A DNA stretch of 64,000 nucleotides from positions 186,001 through 250,000 of the forward strand of contig NZ_VCQT01000046.1 in the NCBI RefSeq assembly GCF_005938655.1, written 5' to 3'. The stretch is from Alloalcanivorax gelatiniphagus (GTDB lineage: Bacteria; Pseudomonadota; Gammaproteobacteria; Pseudomonadales; Alcanivoracaceae). A program made the translations under genes and the position numbers. Positions within the stretch are counted from its first letter, which is position 1; each line of letters begins with the position of its first letter. The notes beneath the pieces are model-generated. The model made no database searches and was not told where the DNA came from. It saw only the letters and a list, made by a program, of their open reading frames with translations. This document shows, piece by piece, positions 55,129 through 63,051 of the stretch.

Positions 55129-55983
55129 ATGAAACTGACCATCCTTAGCGGACGATCGGGATCGGGCAAAACCACCGCCCTGCAGGCTTTGGAAGACCAC
55201 GGCTACTATTGCGTGGACAACCTGCCCCTGGGCCTGTTGCCGACCCTCGCCGCCCAATTGCAAAAAGAAGACCACGCGCCGGAGCGCGTGGCGGTGGGCG
55301 TGGACGCGCGCAACCTGCCGCGCCAGCTGCTGGCCTTCAACCGCACCATCGAGGAGCTGCGCCAGCACCCCCTGGACACCGAGATCATCTTTCTGGAGGC
55401 GGAGCCGGCCACCCTGCTCAAGCGCTTCAGCGCCACCCGGCGCCGTCACCCGCTGAGCGGCGACGAGCGCACCCTGGCCGACGCCATTGCCCTGGAAGCC
55501 CGGCTGCTCGCCGACATCCGCCAGCTCGCGGACCTGGTGATCGACACCAGCAATCTGGACGTGCACACCCTGCGCAACATGATTCGCCAGCGGGTGGCGC
55601 GCCGGGAAGTGCGTCTGTCGCTGCTGATTCAGTCGTTCGGCTATAAGAACGGCCTGCCGCATGACGCCGACCTGGTGTTCGATGTGCGCGCCCTGCCCAA
55701 CCCCCACTGGCAGGGTGACCTGCGGCCGCTCACCGGCCGCGACGAAAAGGTCGCCGAGTTCCTGCGCGGCCATCCGGAAAGCGAAGACATGCTCGGTGAC
55801 ATCTTCCGGTTTCTGGATCGCTGGCTGCCCGCCTACGGCGCCAACGACCGCAGCTACGTCACCGTGGCGGTGGGCTGCACCGGCGGCCGCCACCGCTCCG
55901 TCTACATCGTCGAACAGCTGGCCCACCGGCTGCGCAACCAGGGAGTACCGCTGCATGTGCGCCACCGGGAGCTGGATGGATGA
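55129..55983 (+). CDS. rapZ: RNase adapter / nucleotide-binding protein RapZ
   Basis: 284 residues with the P-loop SGRSGSGKTTALQAL, the family phrase GYYCVDNLPLGLLP and the C-terminal VGCTGGRHRSVYIVEQL. In enterobacteria RapZ guides RNase E to the sRNA GlmZ and so controls GlmS; whether that holds here is inference. It overlaps ptsO by ATGA. Confidence 0.97.
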   Translation: MKLTILSGRSGSGKTTALQALEDHGYYCVDNLPLGLLPTLAAQLQKEDHAPERVAVGVDARNLPRQLLAFNRTIEELRQHPLDTEIIFLEAEPATLLKRFSATRRRHPLSGDERTLADAIALEARLLADIRQLADLVIDTSNLDVHTLRNMIRQRVARREVRLSLLIQSFGYKNGLPHDADLVFDVRALPNPHWQGDLRPLTGRDEKVAEFLRGHPESEDMLGDIFRFLDRWLPAYGANDRSYVTVAVGCTGGRHRSVYIVEQLAHRLRNQGVPLHVRHRELDG

Positions 55984-56249
55984 TCGAGCGCGACCTGACC
56001 ATTACCAACAAACTCGGCCTGCACGCCCGCGCCGCCGCCAAGGTGGTGAGCGTGTCCTGCCGCTACAGCTGCACCATTCAGGTTCGCCAAGGCGAGCGGC
56101 TGATCGATGCCAAGAGCATCATGGGCCTGCTGACGCTGGGCGCCGCCAAGGGCACCACCCTGACCGTGCAGGTGGACGGCGAGGACGAGGTGCCGGCCAT
56201 GGACGAACTGGCCGACCTGTTCGAACGTAAATTCGACGAAGGTGAATAG
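55980..56249 (+). CDS. ptsO: phosphocarrier protein NPr
   Basis: 89-residue HPr homologue of the nitrogen PTS. The phosphorylated His16 is in NKLGLHARAAAKVV, and the conserved Ser motif is AKSIMGLLTLGAAKG. The phosphate donor PtsP is not in the window. Confidence 0.97.
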   Translation: MIERDLTITNKLGLHARAAAKVVSVSCRYSCTIQVRQGERLIDAKSIMGLLTLGAAKGTTLTVQVDGEDEVPAMDELADLFERKFDEGE

Positions 56250-56262
56250 CGGCCTGCCGGCC

Positions 56263-56288
56263 GCGATACAGCCTGAGTCCTGTATCGC
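56263..56288. other. stem-loop between ptsO and mgtE
   Basis: Perfect 9-bp arms GCGATACAG / CTGTATCGC with an 8-base loop, 13 bp after the ptsO stop. There is no T-tract, so it may protect mRNA or stall transcription rather than terminate it. Confidence 0.55.
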
Positions 56289-56327
56289 GCCGCGCAGCGG
56301 CGCTTGTTGATCGCAGAAGGAGCCCCG

Positions 56328-57686
56328 ATGGCGGAGGAAAGCCAGCACAAGCGCAATCTCAACGCCGTCAACCGGGCCCTGGCCGGGGGCACCTTTTCCC
56401 AGGTACGCCAGTTGCTTAACAGCCTGCCCGGCGCTGAAACCGCCCACCTGCTGGAATCCTCGCCGCCCCGGGAACGGGAAATCCTCTGGCGCCTGCTCAG
56501 CCAGGAGCAGGAAACGGAAGTGCTGCAGTACCTGGGCGAGGAAGTGCGCGTGGAACTGCTGCGCGACCTGCCCACCGAAGAACTGGTCCCGCTGATCGAG
56601 GACCTGGACACCGATGACCTGGCCGACCTGCTGCAGGAATTGCCCGAGCAGGTCACCAGCCAGGTGCTCGCCGCCCTGGATGCACAGAACCGGGAACGGC
56701 TGGAACAGGTGCTCAGCTACCCCGAGGACACCGCCGGCGGCCTGATGAACACGGACGTGATCACGGTGCGCCCGGAGATCACCTTCGGGGTGGTGCAGCG
56801 CTACCTGCGCCGCCGGGGCGAAATCCCGGAAACCACCGACAACCTGCTGGTGGTGAACCGCAAGAACCAGTTTATCGGTGTGCTGCCGCTCACCCGGGTG
56901 CTGATTTCCGACCCGGGCACCACCGTGCGCGAGGCCATGCGCACCGATGTGGAGGCGATCCCCGCCGACCGTTCCGCCGACGACGTGGCCAAGCTGTTTG
57001 AACGACTCGATCTGGTCACCGCCGCGGTGGTGGACGAAAACGGCGTGCTGGTGGGCCGGATCACCATTGATGACGTGGTGGACGTGATCCGCGAACAGGC
57101 CGATCACTCGTTGATGGGCATGGCCGGCCTGGACGAGGACGAGGACACCTTCGGTTCGGTGTGGCACACGGTGCGCCGCCGATCCCTGTGGCTGGGCATC
57201 AACCTGCTCACCGCCCTGGCCGCCTCGGCGGTGATCAGCCTGTTCGAAAACACCCTGGAAAAAGTGGTGGCCCTGGCGGTGCTGATGCCGATCGTGGCCA
57301 GCATGGGCGGCATCGCCGGCAGCCAGACCCTGACCCTGGTGATCCGCGCCATGGCCCTGGGCCAGGTGCAGGAGGGCAACACCCGCTATCTGTTCACCAA
57401 GGAACTGGCGGTGGGCGCCCTCAACGGCCTGCTGTGGGCCCTGGTGATCGGCGCCACCGCCGCCCTCTGGTTCGATGACACCAGCCTGGGCGTGATCATC
57501 GCCTCGGCCATGGTACTCAATCTGGTGGTGGCCGCCGGCGCCGGGGCCCTGATTCCGATCCTGATGAAACGCATGGGCATCGACCCGGCGCTGGCCGGGT
57601 CGGTGGTGTTGACCACCATCACGGATGTGGTGGGGTTCTTCGCGTTTCTGGGGCTGGCGACGATTTTGTATGCCAGCCTGCTTTAG
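56328..57686 (+). CDS. mgtE: MgtE-family magnesium transporter
   Basis: 452 residues: N-terminal MgtE domain (HLLESSPPREREILWRLL), two CBS domains (DTAGGLMNTDVITVRPEI; TVREAMRTDVEAIPAD), then five membrane segments with the channel signature MPIVASMGGIAGSQTLTL and a C-terminus ending in LATILYASLL. The N and CBS domains close the channel when cytoplasmic Mg is high. AGAAGGAG lies six bases before the ATG. Confidence 0.96.
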   Translation: MAEESQHKRNLNAVNRALAGGTFSQVRQLLNSLPGAETAHLLESSPPREREILWRLLSQEQETEVLQYLGEEVRVELLRDLPTEELVPLIEDLDTDDLADLLQELPEQVTSQVLAALDAQNRERLEQVLSYPEDTAGGLMNTDVITVRPEITFGVVQRYLRRRGEIPETTDNLLVVNRKNQFIGVLPLTRVLISDPGTTVREAMRTDVEAIPADRSADDVAKLFERLDLVTAAVVDENGVLVGRITIDDVVDVIREQADHSLMGMAGLDEDEDTFGSVWHTVRRRSLWLGINLLTALAASAVISLFENTLEKVVALAVLMPIVASMGGIAGSQTLTLVIRAMALGQVQEGNTRYLFTKELAVGALNGLLWALVIGATAALWFDDTSLGVIIASAMVLNLVVAAGAGALIPILMKRMGIDPALAGSVVLTTITDVVGFFAFLGLATILYASLL

Positions 57687-57691
57687 GGAGG

Positions 57692-57859
57692 GGTTGAAAG
57701 TTAAAAGTTAAAAGTTAAAAGTTAAAAGTTAAAAGTTAAAAGCGCGCGGAATGGGCCGTGCCAATGCCTGTGTTTCCGTCGCGCGAACACATTTCGCGTG
57801 CAGGGCGTCGAATATCAGAACGGCCTCCGGGGCGCGCTTTAAACTTTAAACTTTCAACC
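57692..57859. repeat. heptamer-armed inverted-repeat element, copy B
   Basis: 168-bp element between the convergent mgtE and membrane-protein genes. Left arm GGTTGAAAG plus six TTAAAAG copies (to 57742); right arm 57837-57859. The first 23 bases of the left arm and the right arm are inverted copies with 21 matches. The core (57743-57836) matches copy A at 8784-8944 in order and spacing: CGCGCGG and GCCGTGCC 12 bases apart, then TTCGCGT and GGCGTC 11 bases apart, with one 13-base length difference between. It is 168 bp against 161 for copy A. Confidence 0.8.
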
Positions 57860-57874
57860 GGCGCTCCAGCGCCG

Positions 57875-58813
57875 TCACAAATCCGGAGTAGCGTCCGGTT
57901 CGTCGTCGCCGACGCCGAAGATGTCCCGGAACGAGGCGTAGATCGAGACCATGGTCACGGCCATGAAGAACAGCATCAGCACCAGCGCCAGCAGGCCGGT
58001 CAGCACGCCCACCAGCACCATGGCCAGGCTATCCCCGCCGAACACCAGGCTGGCTCCGGCCAGCAGCAACCCGATCACCAACGCCACCAGCAGCATGAAC
58101 GGCACCGGCACCAGGCCGTACCAGAGCATCGGCCGCCAGTTGCGCAGCACCGCCACCAGGCTTTCCTTCAGCGCCGGCAGGGGCCGGCGGTCGCCGAACA
58201 GTACCAGCGGCACCTGGAACCAGATCATCGCCATATAGGGGATCGACACCGCCATCATGATCAGCATGAGCAGTGTGGTTTTGATCACGCTCATCGGTCC
58301 CAGGCCGGCCATGGAGGCCGGGTCCACCGGCGCGCTCTGGAAGGCGGCGGAGAACAGGGCGGCGATTTCCGGGCCGAACAGCACCAGCGCCACCACCACC
58401 ATCACCAGGGTGAACAGGATCTGCAGCACCACCTGGGTGAGTCCGGTCAGAAACAGCGGCCCGGTGCGCACGGAAAAACCGGCGAACAACTGGCCGAAAT
58501 CGAATTCCTCATCGTGCCAGCGCCGCCAGGCCAGCTGCATCAGCCCGGCCACCAGCACCGGCCCGATCAGCGTGGGCGCGAAATTGCCGAGCACCGGAAC
58601 GAACAGCCCGACCAGGCTGATGCCCATGACCACCGCCATGAACACCAGCAGCGCCAGACACCACAGCACCCGGTTGGCGGCGGTGAGCCGCCAGGCCCGG
58701 CGCCACCACAGCCAGCCATGGCCCATGGGACGGCGCCGGGGCGGACCGACCCGCTCGGCGGCCGGCCCGTCCGGGCCAAGGTCCGCCTCGGGTCCCTGGT
58801 AGGGATTGGTCAT
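57875..58813 (-). CDS. multi-pass membrane protein, probably BPSS1780-like
   Basis: 312 residues starting MTNPYQGPEADLGPDG, a hydrophilic N-terminus followed by WLWWRRAWRLTAANRVLW and five or six membrane segments, then an acidic tail. The NPYQ-P start and the layout resemble the BPSS1780 family of unknown function; this copy is more divergent than its neighbour. The ATG overlaps the upstream gene's stop by four bases, so the two are co-translated paralogues. Confidence 0.65.
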   Translation of the reverse strand: MTNPYQGPEADLGPDGPAAERVGPPRRRPMGHGWLWWRRAWRLTAANRVLWCLALLVFMAVVMGISLVGLFVPVLGNFAPTLIGPVLVAGLMQLAWRRWHDEEFDFGQLFAGFSVRTGPLFLTGLTQVVLQILFTLVMVVVALVLFGPEIAALFSAAFQSAPVDPASMAGLGPMSVIKTTLLMLIMMAVSIPYMAMIWFQVPLVLFGDRRPLPALKESLVAVLRNWRPMLWYGLVPVPFMLLVALVIGLLLAGASLVFGGDSLAMVLVGVLTGLLALVLMLFFMAVTMVSIYASFRDIFGVGDDEPDATPDL

Positions 58814-59601
58814 GACTCGGTGAGGATCTGTTTGAAGGACAGGTAGAAAGCGCCGGCCAGGATCGGCATCACGAACAACCAGCCCAGCAGTGCCGGAATG
58901 GCGCCAAGGGCCACGATCACCATGGCCACCAGACCATAGATCAAGATCGGGGCCAGGTTGGCGGTGCAAGCCTTGAAGCTCAGCGCCATGGCCCGGCCCG
59001 GGCCGGTGTCGGTGAGCATCACCAGCGGCACGGTGAAGTAGAACAGAAAGGCCACCAGCACCATCACCGCCAGCCCCAACAGGGCCATCAGCAGAACCCC
59101 CACGCTCATGCCACCGCTGGCCAGCCCCGGGTCCATGCCCTGGGACATCGCCGCGCCGGTGCCGGCGAACATCAGCACACCAACACCGACCAACAGACCG
59201 ATGGCGATAAAGACGCCGAGTTGCGCCAGTGACAGCAGCAACAGGGGACCGGTTCTCTGTGAGAAGCCGGCGAACAGATCAGTGAAATCGGACTGGCCGG
59301 TGGTGTCGATGCGGTGGAACATTTTCACCAGACCGCCGTACAGCAGCGTCATCAGGAACGGTTGCGCCAGCGGACCGATCAACGGCACGAACTGCACCAC
59401 CGTGGCGAGCAGAAAAATGACCAGCAAGGCGCCGATCACCACGCCCCAGTGCCCGGAAACCAGTTTCATGCCATCGCCGATCCAGGACATAGCCTGGCCC
59501 ACGGTGATCTTGTGCGGCCCCCCCAGGGTCATTTGGTCGGGCAGCGCCCCATCGCGCACCACTTCGGCTTCCGGTTGTTGATACGGATTGACTTCACTCA
59601 T
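58810..59601 (-). CDS. multi-pass membrane protein, BPSS1780-like
   Basis: 263 residues starting MSEVNPYQQPEAEVV with about five or six membrane segments and the motif MFHRIDTTGQSDFTDLFAGFSQRTGP; its paralogue has HDEEFDFGQLFAGFSVRTGP at the same place. Function unknown. I prefer the ATG at 59601 over two ATGs within the 18 bases upstream, because the NPYQ start then falls near residue 5 as in the neighbour. Confidence 0.68.
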   Translation of the reverse strand: MSEVNPYQQPEAEVVRDGALPDQMTLGGPHKITVGQAMSWIGDGMKLVSGHWGVVIGALLVIFLLATVVQFVPLIGPLAQPFLMTLLYGGLVKMFHRIDTTGQSDFTDLFAGFSQRTGPLLLLSLAQLGVFIAIGLLVGVGVLMFAGTGAAMSQGMDPGLASGGMSVGVLLMALLGLAVMVLVAFLFYFTVPLVMLTDTGPGRAMALSFKACTANLAPILIYGLVAMVIVALGAIPALLGWLFVMPILAGAFYLSFKQILTES

Positions 59602-59645
59602 GGATAGCATCCCTTGCATTCAAAAAATGGAACAGAAACAACGAT

Positions 59646-61001
59646 TCAAACGCCGGCCACCTTCATCGGGGCCAGCAAAAGTGATCCGGAGGCAATGTTG
59701 CCGCGGCGATCCACATCGGTACCGCTCCCCTGTATGCCGGCAAACATGTCCCCCAGATTTCCGGCAATGGTAAACTCTTGAAGCGGCTTCTGTATGACAC
59801 CGTTCTCAATCCAGAAACCCGCGGCGCCCCGCGAATAGTCCCCGGTCACCAGATTGACGCCCTGCCCCATCACCTCGGTGACCAGCACGCCGGTGCCCAT
59901 GCGCCGCAGTAACGCCGCCTGATCCTCGCCGGTGTCGTTGATCGACAGGTTGCGCACGCCGCCACCATTGCCGGTGGGGTCCATGCCGAGCCGGCGGGCG
60001 GCATACAGACCCAGCGCGTAGCGCTTAAGCACGCCCTCTTCCACGAACGCCTGGGCGCGGGTGGGCAGGCCATCGGCGTCGAAGCCGGAGGAGCCGTTGC
60101 CGCCGGCCAGCAGGGGGTTTTCACGAATCTCGATGCCGGCGGGAAACAGCTTCTCGCCGAGCCGGTCGCGCAGAAAAGAGGCGCGCCGGTACAGGGAGCC
60201 GCCGCTGATCGCCGACACGAAATGCGCCAGCAGCGTGGCGGCGATTTCCGGCGACAGCAGCACCGGCCACTGGCCGGTGGAAGGCACCTCGGCACCCAGC
60301 CGCGCCAGGGTCCGGCGGCGGGCTTCCTCACCCACCTGCTCCGGGCTGGCGATCAGGTCCGCGCGGCGGTTACCGTCGTACCAGTAGTCGCGCTGCATGC
60401 CGTTGGCGTCCTCCGCCACCACCGCGGAGCTGCGCGAGTGGAAGGTGCCGGCGTGGCCCTGCAGAAAACCGGCGCTGGTGCCCAGCACCTGCACGCTGAC
60501 CCCGGTGCTCACCGAAGCGCCTTCGGAATTGACGATGCGGGCGTCGTCGCGGGCCACGTTTTCGCAGCGCAGGGCTTCCTCGATGGCCTGTTCGGTGGTC
60601 AGCGCCCAGGGGTGATACAACCCCAGGTCCGGCTCCGGCCCGGCCAGCTGATCCGCCGCCGCCAGGCCGGCGTGGGGGTCTTCCTCGGTGTGGCGGGCAA
60701 TGGCGCAGGCGGCGGCCACCGCGTCACGCAGGCTTTGCGGACTGTCGTCGGAGGTACTGGCGTGGCCCTTGCGCTGACCGAAGAACACGGTCACCCCCAG
60801 GCCACGGTCGCGGTGGAACTCCACCGTTTCCACCTCGCCGAGGCGCACGTCCACGGACAGGCCCTGGGCCAGATTCAGGCGCGCCTCGGCGGCCGTGGCG
60901 CCCTGGCGTTTGGCTTCATCAAGCACGCGCGCGACCAGATCGCGGGCGGCGCCCAGGGAATGAGGACCGAGTTCGGCTGTCACGCTGGCGTTTTCGGACA
61001 T
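59646..61001 (-). CDS. pmbA: metalloprotease PmbA (TldE)
   Basis: 451-residue subunit of the TldD/TldE protease that matures microcin-type peptides and cleaves flexible peptides; TldD carries the metal site. Family stretches include RRASFLRDRLGEKLFPAGIEI, GSSGFDADGLPTRAQAFVEEG, VLVTEVMGQGVNLVTGDYSRGAAGFWIENG and GNIASGSLLLAPMKVAGV. Fifty upstream codons were trimmed to the ATG at 61001. It is divergent from darP, 32 bp away, the usual arrangement. Confidence 0.96.
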   Translation of the reverse strand: MSENASVTAELGPHSLGAARDLVARVLDEAKRQGATAAEARLNLAQGLSVDVRLGEVETVEFHRDRGLGVTVFFGQRKGHASTSDDSPQSLRDAVAAACAIARHTEEDPHAGLAAADQLAGPEPDLGLYHPWALTTEQAIEEALRCENVARDDARIVNSEGASVSTGVSVQVLGTSAGFLQGHAGTFHSRSSAVVAEDANGMQRDYWYDGNRRADLIASPEQVGEEARRRTLARLGAEVPSTGQWPVLLSPEIAATLLAHFVSAISGGSLYRRASFLRDRLGEKLFPAGIEIRENPLLAGGNGSSGFDADGLPTRAQAFVEEGVLKRYALGLYAARRLGMDPTGNGGGVRNLSINDTGEDQAALLRRMGTGVLVTEVMGQGVNLVTGDYSRGAAGFWIENGVIQKPLQEFTIAGNLGDMFAGIQGSGTDVDRRGNIASGSLLLAPMKVAGV

Positions 61002-61033
61002 AAAATACGACTTTCTCTTTTCGCGTTGACGAT

Positions 61034-61573
61034 ATGACCGAGTATAACGATCCACCGCCGAGCAAGACACGCCGCAAACTGGAAATGCAGGAACTGCAGG
61101 ATGTGGGACTGGAACTGATGGCGTTGAAGGCCGCCCAGCAGGCCCGTCTGCCACTCAATGACCCGCTGCGCGCCGCCCTGGAAGAAGCGCGCCGCATCCA
61201 GAACCCGGATGCCCGCCGCCGCCACGCGCTGTATGTGGGCCGGCTGATCTACGATTCCGACTACGAGACCCTGCTGGCCGCCCTGGAATCACTGACCGAT
61301 CCACTGCGCCAGCAGCGTTTGCAGCAATGGACCGAGCAGATCCTGGCCTGCCCCACCGCCCGCGACGCCGAGCCGATCGTGCAGCGGATTCTGGAGTACT
61401 ACCCGGAGGGCGACCGCCAGGCGCTGCGCAATCAGGTACGCAACCTGCTCAAGGCGCGGCCGGAGGGTGAACTGCACGAGGCGGACCTCGAGCAGCGCGC
61501 CCGCCTTAAGCGGGAGCGCAAACGGTTCCTGGGGCTGCTCAACGACCTGGACAAGAACAGCCCGCTCTACTGA
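61034..61573 (+). CDS. darP: ribosome-associated protein DarP (YjgA)
   Basis: 179-residue DUF615 protein: KTRRKLEMQELQDVGLELMAL, RRIQNPDARRRHALYVGRLI and the C-terminal RLKRERKRFLGLLNDLDKNS. It takes part in late 50S assembly in E. coli. Its last seven bases overlap the end of the opposite-strand efflux gene. Confidence 0.95.
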   Translation: MTEYNDPPPSKTRRKLEMQELQDVGLELMALKAAQQARLPLNDPLRAALEEARRIQNPDARRRHALYVGRLIYDSDYETLLAALESLTDPLRQQRLQQWTEQILACPTARDAEPIVQRILEYYPEGDRQALRNQVRNLLKARPEGELHEADLEQRARLKRERKRFLGLLNDLDKNSPLY

Positions 61574-63051
61574 GCGTCGTCTTCCCAGGGGCGCGGCGGT
61601 GTCACCACCGTTTGCACCACCGGATCGTCCAGGTCCCAGCCGCCGCCCAGGGCGGCGGCCAGCGCGATGGAGGCGTTCAGGCGATCGGCGAGAATCCGCA
61701 CCCGCGCCCGCCGGGCGTCCAGTTCCAGATCCTGGGCGGTGGCCACTTCCAGGAAGGTGACCATGCCGGCGCGGTAGCGGTTGGTCACCACCCGCAGGTT
61801 GTCCCGGGCCAGCGCCAGCAGCGCTTCCTGCTGTTCCCCCTGTTCATCCAGGTAGCGCAACGCCGCCAGGGCGTCCTCCACTTCCCGCAGGCTTTCCAGC
61901 ACCGTTTGCCGGTACAGCGCCACCTGCTCGTCGTAGCCGGCCAGGGCCAGATCGTTGGCGGCGCGCCGGGCGCCACCATCGAACAGGGTCTGCGCCAGGG
62001 ACGGCCCCACCGACCACACCCGCACCGGCGCGTTGACCAGGTCCGAGAAACGGTCCGCCTCCACGCCGTAGGAGGCGGTCAGGGTCAGGTCCGGCAGCCA
62101 GGCCGCCCGCGCCACGCCGATGCCGGCGTTGGCGCTGGCCACCTGGCGCTCCGCCGCCACCACATCCGGGCGGCGGCTGATCAGCACCGCCGGCAGGGTG
62201 GCCGGTAGCACCGGTAATTCAGGCAACCGGTCCACCGGGGCCAGGCCGAAGTCCGAGGGAGCCCGGCCGATCAGCACCGCGATGGCGTTCTCCTCGGCGG
62301 CCCGCTGGTTGCGCAGATCGGACAGCTCGGTGCGCAGGGACTGGGCCTGGGTGCGCGCCTGGATCACATCGGAGCGGGCCACGATGCCGGCGTTGTATTG
62401 ATTGCGGGTCAGCTCCAGGGAGCGGTCGTAGGTCTCCATGGTCTCGCCCAGCAGCGCCATCTGCCGGTCCAGGGCGCGCAGCCGCACATAGCTTTGCGCC
62501 AGTGACACCCGCATGCTCAACCGCACCGCCGCCAGATCCGCGGCGCTGGCCTGCAGGCCGGCGCGCTCCGCCTCCACCTGCCGGCGCACCCGCCCCCACA
62601 GATCCGGCATCCAGTTGAGATTGAGGCCGGCGCCGTAGGACTCGGTGATGCGACCGCTGCGCACGGTGCTTCCGGTGACCACGCTGCGTGACTGGTCACT
62701 GCCACGGCGCTGGCCTTCCACGGAAGCACTGAGCACCGGGCTGTAGCCGGCGCGGGCATCGGCCCAGCGCGCCTCGGCGGCCCGGAAGCGGGCCTCGGCC
62801 TGGGCCAGGGTCTGGTTGGCGGCGGCGGCCTGGTCGAGCAGACCGGTCAGCACCGGGTCGTCGAACGCCAGCCACCACTCGCCGCTGGCCTCCCAGCTTC
62901 GCGGCGGCACCGTGCGCCAGCCCTGCTCATGTTTGAAAGCGGCGGGCAGGGGCGCCTCGGGACGCTGGTAATCGGGCCCCAGGGTACAGGCGGCCAGCAG
63001 CAGGCCGGCGGCGAGAAGCGGAACGAGGTGCAAGGATCGGTGCGGGCTCAT
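61567..63051 (-). CDS. RND efflux outer-membrane lipoprotein channel (OprM/NodT family)
   Basis: 494-residue TolC-like channel with a signal peptide and lipobox LLAAC, then CTLGPDYQRPEAPLPAAF, the usual OprM-type start. The paired repeats of the barrel/helical domain are seen in QAEARFRAAEARWADARAGY and the later RQVASANAGIGVARAAWLPDL. The ATG at 63051 overlaps the upstream RND pump gene by four bases, so pump and channel are made together. Confidence 0.93.
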   Translation of the reverse strand: MSPHRSLHLVPLLAAGLLLAACTLGPDYQRPEAPLPAAFKHEQGWRTVPPRSWEASGEWWLAFDDPVLTGLLDQAAAANQTLAQAEARFRAAEARWADARAGYSPVLSASVEGQRRGSDQSRSVVTGSTVRSGRITESYGAGLNLNWMPDLWGRVRRQVEAERAGLQASAADLAAVRLSMRVSLAQSYVRLRALDRQMALLGETMETYDRSLELTRNQYNAGIVARSDVIQARTQAQSLRTELSDLRNQRAAEENAIAVLIGRAPSDFGLAPVDRLPELPVLPATLPAVLISRRPDVVAAERQVASANAGIGVARAAWLPDLTLTASYGVEADRFSDLVNAPVRVWSVGPSLAQTLFDGGARRAANDLALAGYDEQVALYRQTVLESLREVEDALAALRYLDEQGEQQEALLALARDNLRVVTNRYRAGMVTFLEVATAQDLELDARRARVRILADRLNASIALAAALGGGWDLDDPVVQTVVTPPRPWEDDAQ

